Below, piece by piece: positions 51,441-60,735 of a DNA stretch of 64,000 nt (the first letter of the stretch is position 1; the number at the start of each line of letters is the position of its first letter). This DNA is from Nonomuraea dietziae (GTDB lineage Bacteria > Actinomycetota > Actinomycetes > Streptosporangiales > Streptosporangiaceae). The notes below the pieces were generated by a model, which worked only from the letters and a program-made list of their open reading frames with translations, was not told the DNA's origin and made no database searches. The stretch lies in NCBI RefSeq assembly GCF_014195505.1, contig NZ_JACIBV010000001.1:1674001-1738000 (forward strand), read 5' to 3'. A program made the position numbers and the translations under genes.

Positions 51441-51470
51441 CGGGCGCACCGGCACGCGCCGGTGCGCCCG
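51441..51470. terminator. Bidirectional terminator hairpin
   Basis: Perfect 13-bp arms (51441-51453, 51458-51470) with loop ACGC, between the convergent hydrolase and SDR genes; ends the polysaccharide operon. Confidence 0.75.
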
Positions 51471-51488
51471 GCCCCCCGGCGCCGGTGT

Positions 51489-52130
51489 TCAGGAGCCCTC
51501 GTGTACGACCTCGTGCTCCCACTGCTCGCGGGGCTGGGTGTGCAGCCGCCAGTAGTGCTCGGCGATGTCGTCGGGGTCGAACGCGGTGCCGGGGGCGACG
51601 GCCCCCGCCACGGTGACGCCTGCCACGTGCACGCCCGCGGCGCCGTACTCCTGGTCGAGCAGGCTCACCAGCGTCCTGACCCCCGCCTTGCCCAGCGACA
51701 GGCTCACGTAGGCCGCCTTCGGCTGCGGCATGCCCCCGGTGATGAGGATGGAGCCGCTGCCGCGCCGTGCCATCGCGGGCGCGACGTGGCCGGCGGCGGT
51801 GAGCGCGCCCACCACGTTGACCGCCCATGCGTCCAGGTGGGCGCGCGCGGGCAGCTCGCCCGGCCTGTCGGCCTGGATGATCGCGGCGTTGTACACCACC
51901 ACGTCCGGCAGGCCGAACTCGTCTGCCGCCCTGTCGAGCGCGGCGCGCAGCGCGACCTCGTCGGTGCTGTCGGCCGTCAGGGCGAGCACGGGCACCCCGC
52001 CCGGCTCGGCGCCCTTCAGCGTCCCTGCCCCTCGCGCGATCAGCGTGACCGGCATGCTCTCCCTGGCGAATCTGCGCGCGACCGCCTGCCCGATCCCCGG
52101 TCCCGCTCCGATGACCACCGCTCCTGCCAC
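51489..52130 (-). CDS. Short-chain dehydrogenase/reductase, atypical
   Basis: 213 residues from GTG 52130 (CCTCC complement, GGAGG, 4 bases away); a longer open frame to 52163 lacks a site. Nucleotide-binding motif VVIGAGPGIGQAVARRFA uses GAGPGIG, and the active-site Tyr/Lys motif is degenerate: AAYVSLSLGKAGVRTLV has Tyr-x5-Gly-Lys rather than Tyr-x3-Lys. Family membership is clear, activity less so. Divergent partner region with a TetR gene immediately upstream in the same direction. Confidence 0.85.
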   Translation of the reverse strand: MAGAVVIGAGPGIGQAVARRFARESMPVTLIARGAGTLKGAEPGGVPVLALTADSTDEVALRAALDRAADEFGLPDVVVYNAAIIQADRPGELPARAHLDAWAVNVVGALTAAGHVAPAMARRGSGSILITGGMPQPKAAYVSLSLGKAGVRTLVSLLDQEYGAAGVHVAGVTVAGAVAPGTAFDPDDIAEHYWRLHTQPREQWEHEVVHEGS

Positions 52131-52195
52131 CTTGCCTCCTCCGTTCGTCCAGATTCGCGACAACGGGAGGTTAAAGCGTCACATCGGTGTGAGGG

Positions 52196-52780
52196 TCAAC
52201 CGCGCGCGCCGGGACGGTGGCCCGCCTGCCTGAGCACCGCGGCGAGAAAGGCCTTGATGTCGGCGGCGCTCGTGGTGTCGGGGTAGGAGCCGAGGTGGTG
52301 CAGCACCGCCCCATTGAGCACCTGCTGGAGGATGTCGAGGTCCGTGTCGGCGGGCAGCTCGCCGCTGTCGCGCGCGGCGGCCAGCGTGGCGCGCTCGGCC
52401 GCCGCCCTGCGCAGGCCGTTGGCGCCGCGGTAGGCCTGGAGCAGTTCGGGGTGGTCGTCCACGGCGCCGTACAGGCGGCGCAGCATGCGGCGGTTGCGCG
52501 GCTCGCTCAGGTAGAGGGCCCAGTCGTCGAGCATGCTGGCGATGTCGGGCCAGTCGATGGCGCCTGGCTCGTGGTCCTGGTGGACCGACTCGATCGCCTG
52601 GACCAGCAGCGCAGTCTTGCCGGTGAAGCGCCGGTAGACGGTGGCCCTGGTCACCCCCGCCCGCTGGGCGACCTGCTCGATGCTGGTCTGGCTGGCGCCG
52701 TACTCGATCAGCAGGTCGAGGGCGGCGGCGAGCACGGCCGCGTCCACCTCCTGGCTGCGCGGCCGTCCCGGCGCCCTCAC
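52196..52780 (-). CDS. TetR family transcriptional regulator
   Basis: 194 residues. Helix-turn-helix at about 32-56 (TSIEQVAQRAGVTRATVYRR F) and a TetR_C-like domain (DPDILQQVLNGAVLHH region). Transcribed in the same direction as, and 65 bp upstream of, the SDR gene, which it probably controls. GTG start at 52780. The upstream stretch to 53034 shows only a weak open fragment ending in a GTGA overlap with this start (LIVHVTAGRATGVATTAAGQ), which I do not call. Confidence 0.88.
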   Translation of the reverse strand: MRAPGRPRSQEVDAAVLAAALDLLIEYGASQTSIEQVAQRAGVTRATVYRRFTGKTALLVQAIESVHQDHEPGAIDWPDIASMLDDWALYLSEPRNRRMLRRLYGAVDDHPELLQAYRGANGLRRAAAERATLAAARDSGELPADTDLDILQQVLNGAVLHHLGSYPDTTSAADIKAFLAAVLRQAGHRPGARG

Positions 52781-52988
52781 CGCTGTCCCGCGGCGGTGGT
52801 GGCGACGCCCGTCGCGCGGCCGGCGGTCACGTGCACGATCAGCCCCCTCGGTCGATCCCGGTCGGGGGCGCGACGAGGCCGGAGAGGATCCGGGCCCGCC
52901 TCGCGGCGCGCCCCCGCAGGTAGCCGACAGGGTAGCGCGGCCGCGGCCGGCCCGCGCCTTGGTGATCGCGCACTGCCGGCCTCAGCCG

Positions 52989-53016
52989 CCGCCACGGCCC
53001 TTCGCGGGCCGGTGGC
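52989..53016 (-). terminator. Hairpin after the glycerol importer operon
   Basis: CGCCACGGCCC and GGGCCGGTGGCG pair with one bulge around a TTCG-type loop, about 20-45 bp beyond the stop of the binding-protein gene on the minus strand. Confidence 0.45.
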
Positions 53017-53034
53017 GCCGAGGCCGGGCGGCCG

Positions 53035-54795
53035 TCAGTCGGTGCCCTTCCACTGGGCGAGCAGCTTGTCGTAGTCGAGCGTCTCCGGCTTGCCTCTCTC
53101 GTCGGCGAGCTTCGGCGCGGGGGCGCCGGGCTGGTCCAGCCAGTACTGGGCATCCCTCTCCTGGTTCAGCTTCGGCGCGCACTCCCCGCCGTAGCCCCGC
53201 CGCTCCAGCCTGGACAGGATGTCGTCCTGCTGCTTGGCCAGGTTGTCCATCGACTGCTGGGCCGTCGTCTCTCCCGTGACCGCGGTGGCGACGTTCTGCC
53301 ACCACAGCTGGGCCAGCTTCGGGTAGTCGGGGACGTTGGTGCCCGTCGGGGTCCACTGCTTGCGGGCGGGCGAGCGGTAGAACTCGATGAGCCCGCCGTA
53401 CTTGGCGGCGTTCTCGGTGAAGTAGTCGCTCCTGATGTCGGAGTCGCGGATGAAGGTGAGGCCCGTGATGGACTTCTTCAGCGAGACCGTCTTGGACGTG
53501 ACGAACTGGGCGTACAGCCACGCCGCCGCCCGCCGCTCCTGGGGGGTGTTCTTCAGCAACGTCCAGGCGCCGGCGTCCTGGTAACCCAGCTTGTTGCCGT
53601 CCTTCCAGTACGCGCCGTGCGGGCTGGGGGCCATGCGCCACTTCGGCGTGCCGTCCGCGTTGACCACGGGCAGGCCCTCCTTGGCCAGGTCCGCGGTGAA
53701 GGCGGTGTACCAGAAGATCTGCTGCGCGATGGCGCCCTGCGCGGGCACGGGCCCCGACTCGCTGAAGTTCATGCCCGCCGCCTCCTTCGGGGCGTATTTC
53801 TTCAGCCAGTCGACGTACTTGTTGAGCGCGTAGACGGCCGCGGGGCCGTTGGTGTCGCCGCCGCGGGTCACCGACGAGCCGACGGGGCGGCAGTTCTCCA
53901 CCCTGATGCCCCAGTCGTCCACCGGCAGCCCGTTGGGGATGCCCGCGTCGCCGTTGCCCGCCATGGACAGCCAGGAGTCGGTGAAGCGCCAGCCCAGCGA
54001 CGGGTCCTTGCGGCCGTAGTCCATGTGGCCGTAGACCTTCTTGCCGTCGATCGTGCCGTCGCCGTTCACCTTGTTGGTGAAGAAGTCGGCGATGTCCTCG
54101 TAGGCCGCCCAGTTGACGGGGACGCCTAGGTCGTAGCCGTAGGCGTCCTTGAACTGCTTCTTGATCTTCTCGTCGGTGAACCAGTCGTAGCGGAACCAGT
54201 AGAGGTTGGCGAACTGCTGGTCGGGAAGCTGGTAGAGCTTCTTGTCCGGGCCTGTCGTGAAGCTGATGCCGATGAAGTCCTGCAGGTCGAGCGTGGGCGA
54301 GGTGACGGCCTTGCCCTCTCCCGCCATGTAGTCCGACAGGGGGAAGACGTAGTCGCCGCGGGAGTGGGTGCCGATGAGGTCGGAGTCGTTGACGTAGGCG
54401 TCGTAGATGTTCTGGTTGCCCTGGATCTGGGTCTGCAGCTTCTCGACGACGTCACCCTCCTGGATCAGGTCGTGCTTGAGCCTGATGCCGGTGATCTCGC
54501 TGAAGGCCTTGGCGAGCTTCTGCGACTCGTACTCGTGGGTGGTGATCGTCTCGGAGACCACGTTGATCTCCATTCCGCGGTACGGCGCGGCCGCCTTGAT
54601 GAACCAGTCCATCTCCGCCAGTTGCTGGTCGCGGGAGAGCGTGCTGGGCGTGAACTCCTCGCTGACCCATCGGCGGGCGGCGGCCTTGCCGTCCTCCTCC
54701 CTGAAGTCACTCGTGCCCCCACCTCCCCCGCCGGTGCTGCAGCCCGCCACCAGCAGGATGAGTACGGCACCTGCCCGTTTGAGCGTTGACGACAT
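53035..54795 (-). CDS. glpV: Glycerol ABC transporter substrate-binding lipoprotein
   Basis: 586 residues, lipoprotein signal ending LVAGCSTGG. Compared from memory with rhizobial GlpV, long stretches look nearly identical: GMEINVVSETITTHEYESQK, HDLIQEGDVVEKLQTQIQGN, YQLPDQQFANLYWFRYDWFT and RMAPSPHGAYWKDGNKLGYQ. Length also fits the unusually large GlpV type. It captures glycerol (or a related small polyol) outside the membrane. Last gene of the operon glpS-T-P-Q-DUF2160-V. Such conservation across phyla suggests lateral spread or strong constraint. Confidence 0.87.
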   Translation of the reverse strand: MSSTLKRAGAVLILLVAGCSTGGGGGGTSDFREEDGKAAARRWVSEEFTPSTLSRDQQLAEMDWFIKAAAPYRGMEINVVSETITTHEYESQKLAKAFSEITGIRLKHDLIQEGDVVEKLQTQIQGNQNIYDAYVNDSDLIGTHSRGDYVFPLSDYMAGEGKAVTSPTLDLQDFIGISFTTGPDKKLYQLPDQQFANLYWFRYDWFTDEKIKKQFKDAYGYDLGVPVNWAAYEDIADFFTNKVNGDGTIDGKKVYGHMDYGRKDPSLGWRFTDSWLSMAGNGDAGIPNGLPVDDWGIRVENCRPVGSSVTRGGDTNGPAAVYALNKYVDWLKKYAPKEAAGMNFSESGPVPAQGAIAQQIFWYTAFTADLAKEGLPVVNADGTPKWRMAPSPHGAYWKDGNKLGYQDAGAWTLLKNTPQERRAAAWLYAQFVTSKTVSLKKSITGLTFIRDSDIRSDYFTENAAKYGGLIEFYRSPARKQWTPTGTNVPDYPKLAQLWWQNVATAVTGETTAQQSMDNLAKQQDDILSRLERRGYGGECAPKLNQERDAQYWLDQPGAPAPKLADERGKPETLDYDKLLAQWKGTD

Positions 54796-54805
54796 CGTCC
54801 CTCCT

Positions 54806-55081
54806 TCATCCCCATATGCCGATGACCAGTGCCACCAGCAGCGCGCAGCCCAGCGCCAGCCACATCGACAGGTCGGTGAGGGCGATCCACCCGGCCAGCA
54901 CGACGGCCGCGCTGATCAGCCCGATGTACAGGCGGTCGCCCCTGTCGGTCTCGATGCGCAGGAATCCGCGGCGCGCGACGGGAGGCGAGAGCCTGCCCCA
55001 CACCGCCATCCCGGTCAGCAGCAGGACCAGCCCCGCGAACACCAGTGCCGTGGGCGGGGTCCACACCATCCACTCGAGCAC
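54806..55081 (-). CDS. DUF2160 small membrane protein of the glycerol transporter operon
   Basis: 91 residues: EWMVWTPPTALVFAGLVLLL, a short loop with PVARRGFLRIETDRGDRLYI and two further hydrophobic segments. DUF2160 proteins are encoded with the GlpSTPQV importer. GTG at 55081 lies 2 bp after the permease stop and 10 bp separate its stop from glpV. Role in transport not established. Confidence 0.85.
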   Translation of the reverse strand: MLEWMVWTPPTALVFAGLVLLLTGMAVWGRLSPPVARRGFLRIETDRGDRLYIGLISAAVVLAGWIALTDLSMWLALGCALLVALVIGIWG

Positions 55082-55083
55082 GG

Positions 55084-55883
55084 TCAGACCCTCCCCATGG
55101 AGAAGCCCTTGGCTATGTAGTTCCTGACGAACCAGATGACGATCGCACCCGGGATGATCGTCAGCACGCCCGCCGCGGCCAGCAGTCCCCAGTCGACGCC
55201 CGCCGCGCTCACCGTCCTGGTCATGGTGGCCGCGATGGGCTTGGCGTCGACGGAGGTGATGGTCCTGGCGATGAGCAGTTCGACCCAGCTGAACATGAAG
55301 CAGAAGAAGGCGGTGACGCCGATCGCCGAGCGGATCATCGGCAGGAAGATGCGGATGAAGAAGCGCGGCAGCGAATAGCCGTCGATGGCCGCCGTCTCGT
55401 CGATCTCGCGCGGAATTCCCGACATGAAGCCTTCGAGGATCCATACGGCGAGCGGCACGTTGAAGAGCATGTGCGCGATGGCGACCCCGAGGTGCGTGTC
55501 GAAAAGGCCGACGCTCTGGTAGATCTGGAAGAAGGGCAGCAGGAAGACGGCGGGCGGCGCCATCCTGTTGGTCAGCAGCCAGAAGAACAGGTGTTTGTCA
55601 CCGGCGAACCTGAAGCGTGAGAACGCGTACGCCGCGGGAAGCGCCACGATCAGCGACATGACCGCGTTCATGGACGTGTAGAGAATCGAGTTGAGATAGC
55701 TCGAATACCACACGTCGTTGGTGAAGAACGTCTCGTAGTTCTCCAGCGTCACCCGCTGCGGAATGAGCGAGAAACTGCCGAGGATGTCCTCGTTCGGCCT
55801 GATGGACATCCCGAACATCCACAGCAGCGGCAGCATGAGGGTGGCGGCGTACAGCCAGAACACCGTGCGCGCCCATGGCAGCC

Positions 55884-55887
<4 letters not shown>
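55084..55887 (-). CDS. glpQ: Glycerol ABC transporter permease (MalG-like)
   Basis: 267 residues, six helices. NEDILGSFSLIPQRVTLENY, NSILYTSMNAVMSLIVALPA and the EAA motif EIDETAAIDGYSLPRFFIRI are typical. Partner of the permease encoded just upstream (ATGA overlap). Confidence 0.87.
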
Positions 55888-56815
<928 letters not shown>

Positions 56816-56819
<4 letters not shown>

Positions 56820-57910
56820 GCTCCCTGGCCCCCTTCGAGCGGCGCTATGGACCCGCACCTCACCTCGTCCCTGAACAGGAACGCCCCGTCGGCGGCGAAG
56901 TGGAAGAACTCGACCGCGCCAGGCGTGTGGTGGGAGCCCGCGTCCACCTTGGCGACCAGGTCGTGGCCGTCCACGTCGGCGCGGACCAGGTGGTAGGCGC
57001 CCATGCGGTCCACGCCCTTCACCCGCGCCTTCACGCCGGGCGTCTCCCGCGCGGCGCTGACGCGCACGAACTCGGGCCTGACGCCGACGCGCACGGGACC
57101 TGGCGGCAGCTCGCCGACCGCCCTGCCGATCACCGCCTCCCCCACTCTGACCAGCCCGCCGGCGACCTCGGCCGGCAGCACGTTCATGCCGGGCGATCCG
57201 ATGAAGTGGCCGACGAACTCGTGGGCGGGCGACAGGAACAGCTCGGCGGGCGTGCCTGACTGGACGACCTCTCCGTCCTTGAGCACCACCACCTCGTCGG
57301 CGAAGGTCAGCGCCTCGGTCTGGTCGTGCGTGACGTAGATGAGCGTGTGGCCGGTGTCGCGGTGGATCTCCTTCAGCTTGCTGCGCAGGGTCCACTTCAG
57401 CGCGGGGTCGATCACCGTGAGCGGCTCGTCGAGCAGCACGGCGGCGACCTCGGAGCGGACCAGGCCCCTGCCCAGGCTGACGATCTGCTGCCGGCCCGGA
57501 TCCAGCCTGCGCGACCTGCGGTGGAGATGCTCGTCGAGCCCCAGCAGCTGCGACACCCTGCGGACGCGCTGGTCGATCTCCGCCTTGGGATACCTGCGGT
57601 TGCGCAGCGGGAAGGCGAGGTTGTCGTAGACCGACATCTGCTCGTACAGCACGGGGAACTGGAAGACCTGCGCGATGTTGCGGCCCGCCGTCGGCACCGA
57701 GGTCACGTCGCGGTCGCCGAACCAGATCCGCCCCACGGTCGGGGAGAGCAGGCCGGAGACGATGTTCAGCAGGGTGGTCTTGCCGCACCCGCTCGGCCCG
57801 AGCAGGGCGTAGGCCCTGGCCTCCCGCCAGGTCCAGGTCATCGGCTTGAGCGCCCAGGTTCTGCCGCCGTCGTAGCTGTGTCCCACGCCCTCGAGGCGGA
57901 TGTCAGCCAT
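56816..57910 (-). CDS. glpT: Glycerol ABC transporter ATPase with degenerate signature motif
   Basis: 364 residues. Walker A GPSGCGKTT, Walker B VLLDEPL, H-loop YVTHDQTEAL and a C-terminal TOBE/OB region. The ABC signature, normally LSGGQ, reads LDPGRQQIVSLGRG, so its composite ATP site is probably weakened. GlpS upstream has a normal LSGGQQQR, giving an asymmetric heterodimer. Overlaps glpS by 8 bp. Confidence 0.88.
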
Positions 57911-58994
57911 GCAGATCGACCTCCGCCGTCGACGAGGCCAGCAGGTCCCCGCCGGCCTCGTCGAAGACCAGGACGTGGGCGGGGTCGACGTAGGCGGTCG
58001 CCTGCTGGCCGGGGGTGAACAGCCGGGTGCCCGGCAGCTGGGCGACGAGGTGGGTGCCGCCCCGCAGCAGCAGGTGCAGGAAGGTCGCGCTGCCGGTCAC
58101 CTCTGCCAGGCGGATCTCCGCCGGGAAGGCGAGCGCGCCGGGCCCGGCCCCCTCGATGCTCACCTGGTGCGGGCGGACGCCGAGGACGACGCGCTCGGCC
58201 CGGGCGTGCGCCCGCGGAGCTTCGAAGGAGGCGCCCATGCACTCGATCCATCCGTCGCGCACGACGCCGGGCAGGAGGTTCAGCGGCGGATCGCTGAGCG
58301 TCGCGGCGACGGCCAGCGTGGGCGGCCTGTCGTACATGTCCGCGGCATCGCCGACGTGCCGTACCCGGCCCTCGCCGAGGACCACCGTGGGCGCCGCGAA
58401 GCCGAGCGCCTCCGCGGGATCGGACGTCGAGTAGAGCACCACGCCCTTCGACTGCCCGAACATGCTCTTGAGGTCGCCCCTGAGCTGCTCCCTGAGCTTG
58501 TAGTCGAGGTTGGCGAGCGGCTCGTCGAGCAGCAGCACGTCCACGGGCCTGGCCAGCGCCCTGGCGATGGCGGTGCGCTGCTGCTGGCCGCCCGACAGCT
58601 CGGACGGCCTGCGTGGCAGCAGGTCGCCGATGCCCATGAGCTCGGCGACCTCGCCCACCCGCCGGTCGACCTGGTCCTTGGGAAAGGCGCGGTCGAGACG
58701 CAGCGGGGAGGCGATGTTCTCGTGGACCGTCAGCGAGGGGTAGTTGATGAACTGCTGGTAGACGAAGGCCACGGAGCGTTTTCGCACCGAGATCGAGGCG
58801 ACGTCTTTTCCGTCGACAATGACCCGGCCCGCACCCGGCGGGTGCAGGCCTGCCACGACCCGCATCAGCGTCGTTTTCCCCGCGCCCAGCGGGCCGATGA
58901 GCACGGTCATTCCGCTGGATAATTCGAGGTTTATGTCGTCGAGCCAGATCTCGTCACGTTGTCGTACGCAAACACCGTCAAGAACCAGCGCCAT
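57903..58994 (-). CDS. glpS: Glycerol ABC transporter ATPase
   Basis: 363 residues. Walker A GPLGAGKTT, signature LSGGQQQRTAIARAL, Walker B VLLLDEPLANLD, D-loop and TOBE region. The H-loop position reads YSTSDPAEALGF: the switch His of the usual THDQ/THDP motif is replaced by Ser. With GlpT, whose signature is degenerate but whose H-loop is intact, this gives complementary lesions. ATG at 58994 follows AGAGGACC. First gene of the importer operon; the 110 bp to 59104 is the only non-coding space before the sugar operon. Confidence 0.88.
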   Translation of the reverse strand: MALVLDGVCVRQRDEIWLDDINLELSSGMTVLIGPLGAGKTTLMRVVAGLHPPGAGRVIVDGKDVASISVRKRSVAFVYQQFINYPSLTVHENIASPLRLDRAFPKDQVDRRVGEVAELMGIGDLLPRRPSELSGGQQQRTAIARALARPVDVLLLDEPLANLDYKLREQLRGDLKSMFGQSKGVVLYSTSDPAEALGFAAPTVVLGEGRVRHVGDAADMYDRPPTLAVAATLSDPPLNLLPGVVRDGWIECMGASFEAPRAHARAERVVLGVRPHQVSIEGAGPGALAFPAEIRLAEVTGSATFLHLLLRGGTHLVAQLPGTRLFTPGQQATAYVDPAHVLVFDEAGGDLLASSTAEVDLHG

Positions 58995-59104
58995 CGAGCC
59001 CGGTCCTCTCTCCCGGTGCAAGATTGTTTACTGGGTGCCGCTCCTCCATCTAACATGACAAGCAAGTGCGTGCCTAGAGTAAATGTCTGGCGCGAAATCT
59101 CCGG

Positions 59105-60133
59105 TTAACTGAGCCGGAATACCTCCGGGTTGGCGCAGTGGGCGAGCGGCTCTCCGCGCAGGTAGCGGCCTACTTCGGCGGCCACGATGCGGGCGGCGTT
59201 GCCCGCCGTCTCCTTGCTCGCCCCCGCCAGGTGCGGCGTCATGACCACGTTCGGCGCGGTGAGCAACCTGGAGTCCTTCGGCAGCGGCTCCTCGGGGAAG
59301 ACGTCGAACGCCGCGGCGAACAGCTGTCCCGACTCCAGCGCGTCGCACACCGCCTCGTAGTCGACCAGGCTGCCCCTCGCGCAGTTGACCAGCACCGATC
59401 CTCTGGGCATGACGGCCAGCTGCCTCGCGCCGATCATGCCGGCGGTCTCGGGGGTGGCCCTGGCGTGCAACGACACCACCAGCGACCTCGACAGCAGCTC
59501 CTCCAGCGACGCGACCCGCTCGGCCGGGCCGTCCAGCTCGGCGTAGGGGTCGAAGACCAGCACCCGCGCGCCGAACCCGGCCAGCATCCTGGCCACCCTG
59601 CGGCCGATGGCGCCGTAGCCGACCAGGCCGACCGTCGCGCCTTCCAGCTCGGGGCCGACGCTGTCGTAGGTGTAGTAGTCGCCGCGCCAGACGCCGGAGA
59701 CGAGCTCGCCGTGGGTGGCGGGGATGCGCCGGATCGCGGCGAGGATCATGCCCATCGTGTGCTCGGCCGTGGCGGTGGCGTTGCGGCCCGGGGCGTAGCA
59801 GACGGCGACGCCGTGCCTGGTGGCCGCCTCCAGGTTGGCGTTGACCGGCCCGCCTCTCCCCACGCAGAACAGGCGCAGCTCCGGTGAGGCGGCGAGGATC
59901 CGCTCGGTCAGCGGCGCCATCTGGGTGAGGCAGATCTCCACCCCGCGCAGCGCCTCGATGAGCTCCTCCTCGCCTCCCGACGCCTCGCGCACCTCGGCGA
60001 CCGGGCCGAACGGCTCGACCGGCCACGGCAGGGTCAGCTCGGAGATCTCCAGGTCGCCGACGCCTTGGAGAGCTTCGGAAAACAGGCGGTTGAGGACGAA
60101 GTGGTCGCCTGCGGCGAGGACACGGGTGGTCAT
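59105..60133 (-). CDS. D-isomer-specific 2-hydroxyacid dehydrogenase family protein
   Basis: 342 residues. NAD-binding VGLVGYGAIGRRVARML, catalytic Arg/Glu/His set in NCARGSLVD, FDVFPEEPLPKDS and MTPHLAGASKETAG. Reversible oxidation of a D-2-hydroxyacid; the substrate is probably an acid derived from the sugar or polyol handled by the operon (tetronate or pentonate type). Start ATG 60133 overlaps the phosphatase stop. Confidence 0.9.
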   Translation of the reverse strand: MTTRVLAAGDHFVLNRLFSEALQGVGDLEISELTLPWPVEPFGPVAEVREASGGEEELIEALRGVEICLTQMAPLTERILAASPELRLFCVGRGGPVNANLEAATRHGVAVCYAPGRNATATAEHTMGMILAAIRRIPATHGELVSGVWRGDYYTYDSVGPELEGATVGLVGYGAIGRRVARMLAGFGARVLVFDPYAELDGPAERVASLEELLSRSLVVSLHARATPETAGMIGARQLAVMPRGSVLVNCARGSLVDYEAVCDALESGQLFAAAFDVFPEEPLPKDSRLLTAPNVVMTPHLAGASKETAGNAARIVAAEVGRYLRGEPLAHCANPEVFRLS

Positions 60134-60735
60134 GAGAGGGCTCCGTTGAACTGGAGGAGGGCGATGTCGCCGTCGCGGAGGGCGATCTCGGTCAGGGCCC
60201 CGTTGCTCAGGAACGGGAACAGCCGCCGGTACTCGCGCAGCGGCACCCCGATGAGCCCGCACAGCGCCAGCCTGATGATCGTGGTGTGCGCGACCACCAG
60301 CACGCGGCCCTCGGGATGCTCGGCGGCGATGTCGTGCAGGCATTCGGTGAAGCGCTGGGCGGCCTTGACGGGGTCCTCGCCGCCCGGCAGGTGGTGGGCG
60401 ACGGGGTCGGTGGTGAACGCCTCGCGCGCCTGCGGGAAGCGGCTGCTCATCTCGGCGGCCGTGAGCCCCTCGGCCTCGCCGAAGGCCAGCTCGCGCAGCC
60501 GCTCGTCGACGCGCAGCGGGACACCGACCGCCTCGGCGCACGGCTCGGCCGTGAGCCTGGAGCGCGACAGCGTGGAGGCCCACACCGCCGACAGCTGCGC
60601 GCCCCCGGCCCATGCGGCGAGCCTGGCGGCCTGCCGTACGCCCAGCGGGGTCAGCGCGATGTCACTGATGCCCGCGTAGCGGTTCTCGGCGTGCCACACC
60701 GACTCTCCATGACGGACCAGGACCAGGCGGGTCAT
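60130..60735 (-). CDS. Histidine phosphatase family protein
   Basis: 201 residues. Phosphoacceptor His in LVRHGESVW, RSRLTAEPCAEAVG, ERLRELAFGEAEGLTAAEM and the second His in VLVVAHTTIIRLAL: the phosphoglycerate-mutase-like (GpmB/CobC-type) fold. Probably removes phosphate from a sugar phosphate made by the neighbouring kinases. ATGA overlaps at both ends show tight coupling. Confidence 0.9.
   Translation of the reverse strand: MTRLVLVRHGESVWHAENRYAGISDIALTPLGVRQAARLAAWAGGAQLSAVWASTLSRSRLTAEPCAEAVGVPLRVDERLRELAFGEAEGLTAAEMSSRFPQAREAFTTDPVAHHLPGGEDPVKAAQRFTECLHDIAAEHPEGRVLVVAHTTIIRLALCGLIGVPLREYRRLFPFLSNGALTEIALRDGDIALLQFNGALS

Noticed and set aside
52781..53034. 72-residue gene overlapping the TetR start
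   Set aside because: Frame composition is Arg/Pro/Ala-rich and unlike a folded protein; only the last 25 residues look plausible, so it is at best a remnant.
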